NCBI GenBank assembly: GCA_020426505.1
Contig: JAGQPX010000145.1
Span: forward strand, 1-32,639
Reading direction: 5' to 3'
Source of the DNA: Planctomycetaceae bacterium
GTDB lineage: Bacteria > Planctomycetota > Planctomycetia > Planctomycetales > Planctomycetaceae
Length of the DNA: 32,639 nucleotides
Shown: one piece after another, positions 31,539-32,639 of the stretch
Position numbering within the stretch: the first letter of the stretch is position 1
Layout of the letters: every line of letters starts with the position of its first letter
Made by a program: the position numbers and the translations under genes
The notes under the pieces: model-generated
Databases searched by the model: none
Told to the model about the DNA's origin: nothing
What the model saw: only the letters and a program-made list of their open reading frames with translations

Positions 31539-32639
31539 TCACCCTATTGGAGATGGCGGCGGAGGGAACGCTCGAAATGGATAGCCACGCTCAGAATACG
31601 AAGTGTATTCACCAGAATACCCGATCGTCAGGAAAAGCAGCTTGTGGAGCAGTGTGCGTACGAGCTCTGCACGGTCAAGCTCTTCTTGGGTAGGAAGTTC
31701 AAGCCGATGGCAGGAGTGGGCGTAGGTGTTCCGATGCTTGCTCCAAGCGGAAATTTCGTTCGCCTCAATGAGTCCAGCACCTTGGAGGTTCAGGAGCACG
31801 GACTTCGGAACTGGACGACTAAGTGAATTGAGAAGGCCTGTCACACGCATTCGAATCCGCTCCACATCTGGCTCTTCATCCGTCGGTGCCGGCTTCCATT
31901 CGGCCAACGTTTCCTTGAAGTCGTTGATGACTGCTTGATTGAGTTCAGTTTCTTCGCAAAGACTCGCTGGAACGAATTTCGTGAGCCCTTCAACGGCAAT
32001 TCCGAGAGCCATCCATTCACCATCTGTTGATCCAGCAGCCCCTTCGAGGACTGAGTAGAGACTGCGAGAGATCGGATGCCAGGCACGATTCGGTCCATTG
32101 GAAACTACGAATCGAAAGTATGCGTCGAAAAGCTTCCAAACGCGGTCCTCGTGGTCAATGAAATCTATTGCCACCGGCGGTTTCACGCTCGCATTACCCA
32201 GACCTTTGGTTGGAGAGCGCACAAGCACTGATTCTGTTCGCATTTCAAGCGTGCGCATCACAGACCAGTTGATTTCGACACCAAGTACTGATTGCAGCGA
32301 CTCAACTACCCGCATTTCCAAGTCAGGTGGGAGGTTAGGGCCGGGACAAGTGACATCGATGCACACTCCGCCATCTCTACGTGGAAAAATGAAGAACTCA
32401 AATCCTTCGCTAGCAAACTTACTCGCGCACAATCCAGACACATTGTCGGGGGTGTCACGAGGTTCAATCACTGCGTTCCTTGGGAACTCAAAACCATGAC
32501 GAGTCTCCAAAGACATTGATGCATTACCGATGAACCCATCGAAGCTTGAGGGATATGCCTCTCTCTCCGATCTGATTTCCCGCAGTTCTGTAGAAATAAT
32601 CGCACGAGGTCCGTCTGGTCTGCCTTTGAAAAACTGATC
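31539..32639 (-). CDS. HEPN-domain-like protein, 5'-truncated by the window edge
   Basis: The frame runs from the right edge to the TGA at 31539-31541, giving 366 visible residues. The first in-frame ATG is at 32516, but the frame is open upstream of it to base 32639 with credible coding sequence (for example GRPDGPRAIISTELREIRSE), so the true start is probably outside. The N-terminal two thirds are unassigned. Near the C terminus the helical region EWMALGIAVEGLTKFV and, about 90 residues later, KHRNTYAHS resemble ApeA-type HEPN domains; RNTYAH fits the R-x4-H catalytic pattern of HEPN RNases. Such proteins often act in phage defence or toxin systems. The region appears more AT-rich than the rest of the window by eye. 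The domain call is from motif resemblance alone. Confidence 0.65.
   Translation of the reverse strand, partial: DQFFKGRPDGPRAIISTELREIRSEREAYPSSFDGFIGNASMSLETRHGFEFPRNAVIEPRDTPDNVSGLCASKFASEGFEFFIFPRRDGGVCIDVTCPGPNLPPDLEMRVVESLQSVLGVEINWSVMRTLEMRTESVLVRSPTKGLGNASVKPPVAIDFIDHEDRVWKLFDAYFRFVVSNGPNRAWHPISRSLYSVLEGAAGSTDGEWMALGIAVEGLTKFVPASLCEETELNQAVINDFKETLAEWKPAPTDEEPDVERIRMRVTGLLNSLSRPVPKSVLLNLQGAGLIEANEISAWSKHRNTYAHSCHRLELPTQEELDRAELVRTLLHKLLFLTIGYSGEYTSYSERGYPFRAFPPPPSPIG

Overview
The window reads as chromosomal DNA of a planctomycete, most likely of the Planctomycetales. This is inferred from gene content and protein style, with no database search. The pointers are the fused or extended respiratory subunits, a Rieske protein with a long cytoplasmic extension, lipoprotein cupredoxins, a DUF6268-type outer-membrane protein, the TIGR03545/TIGR03546 pair, and short degenerate repeats just upstream of start codons.

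Layout: (1) 1-762, the 3' part of hisF, carrying an in-frame repeat-derived insertion. (2) 771-1685, minus strand, a DUF4392 (D-glutamate cyclase-like) gene. (3) 2008-22845, plus strand, about 21 kb encoding the terminal part of a respiratory chain. It begins with a b6f/bc-type complex: Rieske protein, a b6-like cytochrome b, a subunit-IV-like protein with extra membrane helices, and an octaheme cytochrome c. Two cupredoxin-like lipoproteins and a diheme cytochrome c lipoprotein follow. Then come an A2-type heme-copper oxidase (CoxB, CoxA, CoxC, CoxD), heme A synthesis (CtaA, CtaB), an ABC exporter pair, a Sco-CtaM (DUF420) fusion and a small CPMC-motif membrane protein. (4) 22880-24715, a BatA/VWA membrane protein. 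(5) 24741-25214, minus strand, msrA. (6) 25422-28596, plus strand, a TIGR03546/TIGR03545 pair and an unrecognised gene. (7) 28599-30361, divergent epmB and efp. (8) 30481-31479, a DUF6268-like beta-barrel protein. (9) 31539-32639, minus strand, a HEPN-like protein running off the right edge.

How the genes work together (inference): quinol is oxidised by the Rieske/cytochrome b module. Electrons pass through the octaheme cytochrome, and perhaps the cupredoxins and diheme cytochrome, to CuA of the oxidase. CtaA, CtaB and Sco-CtaM supply heme A and copper to that oxidase. No cytochrome c1 or f gene is present, so the octaheme protein is the obvious substitute.

The least expected signal is non-coding. 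Many gaps between the respiratory genes are filled by short degenerate tandem repeats with a 7-nucleotide period. The word differs from gap to gap, and the blocks are often arranged as inverted arms and end at or near the next start codon. A related block sits in frame inside hisF. A separate REP-like inverted pair sits inside the 5' end of epmB.
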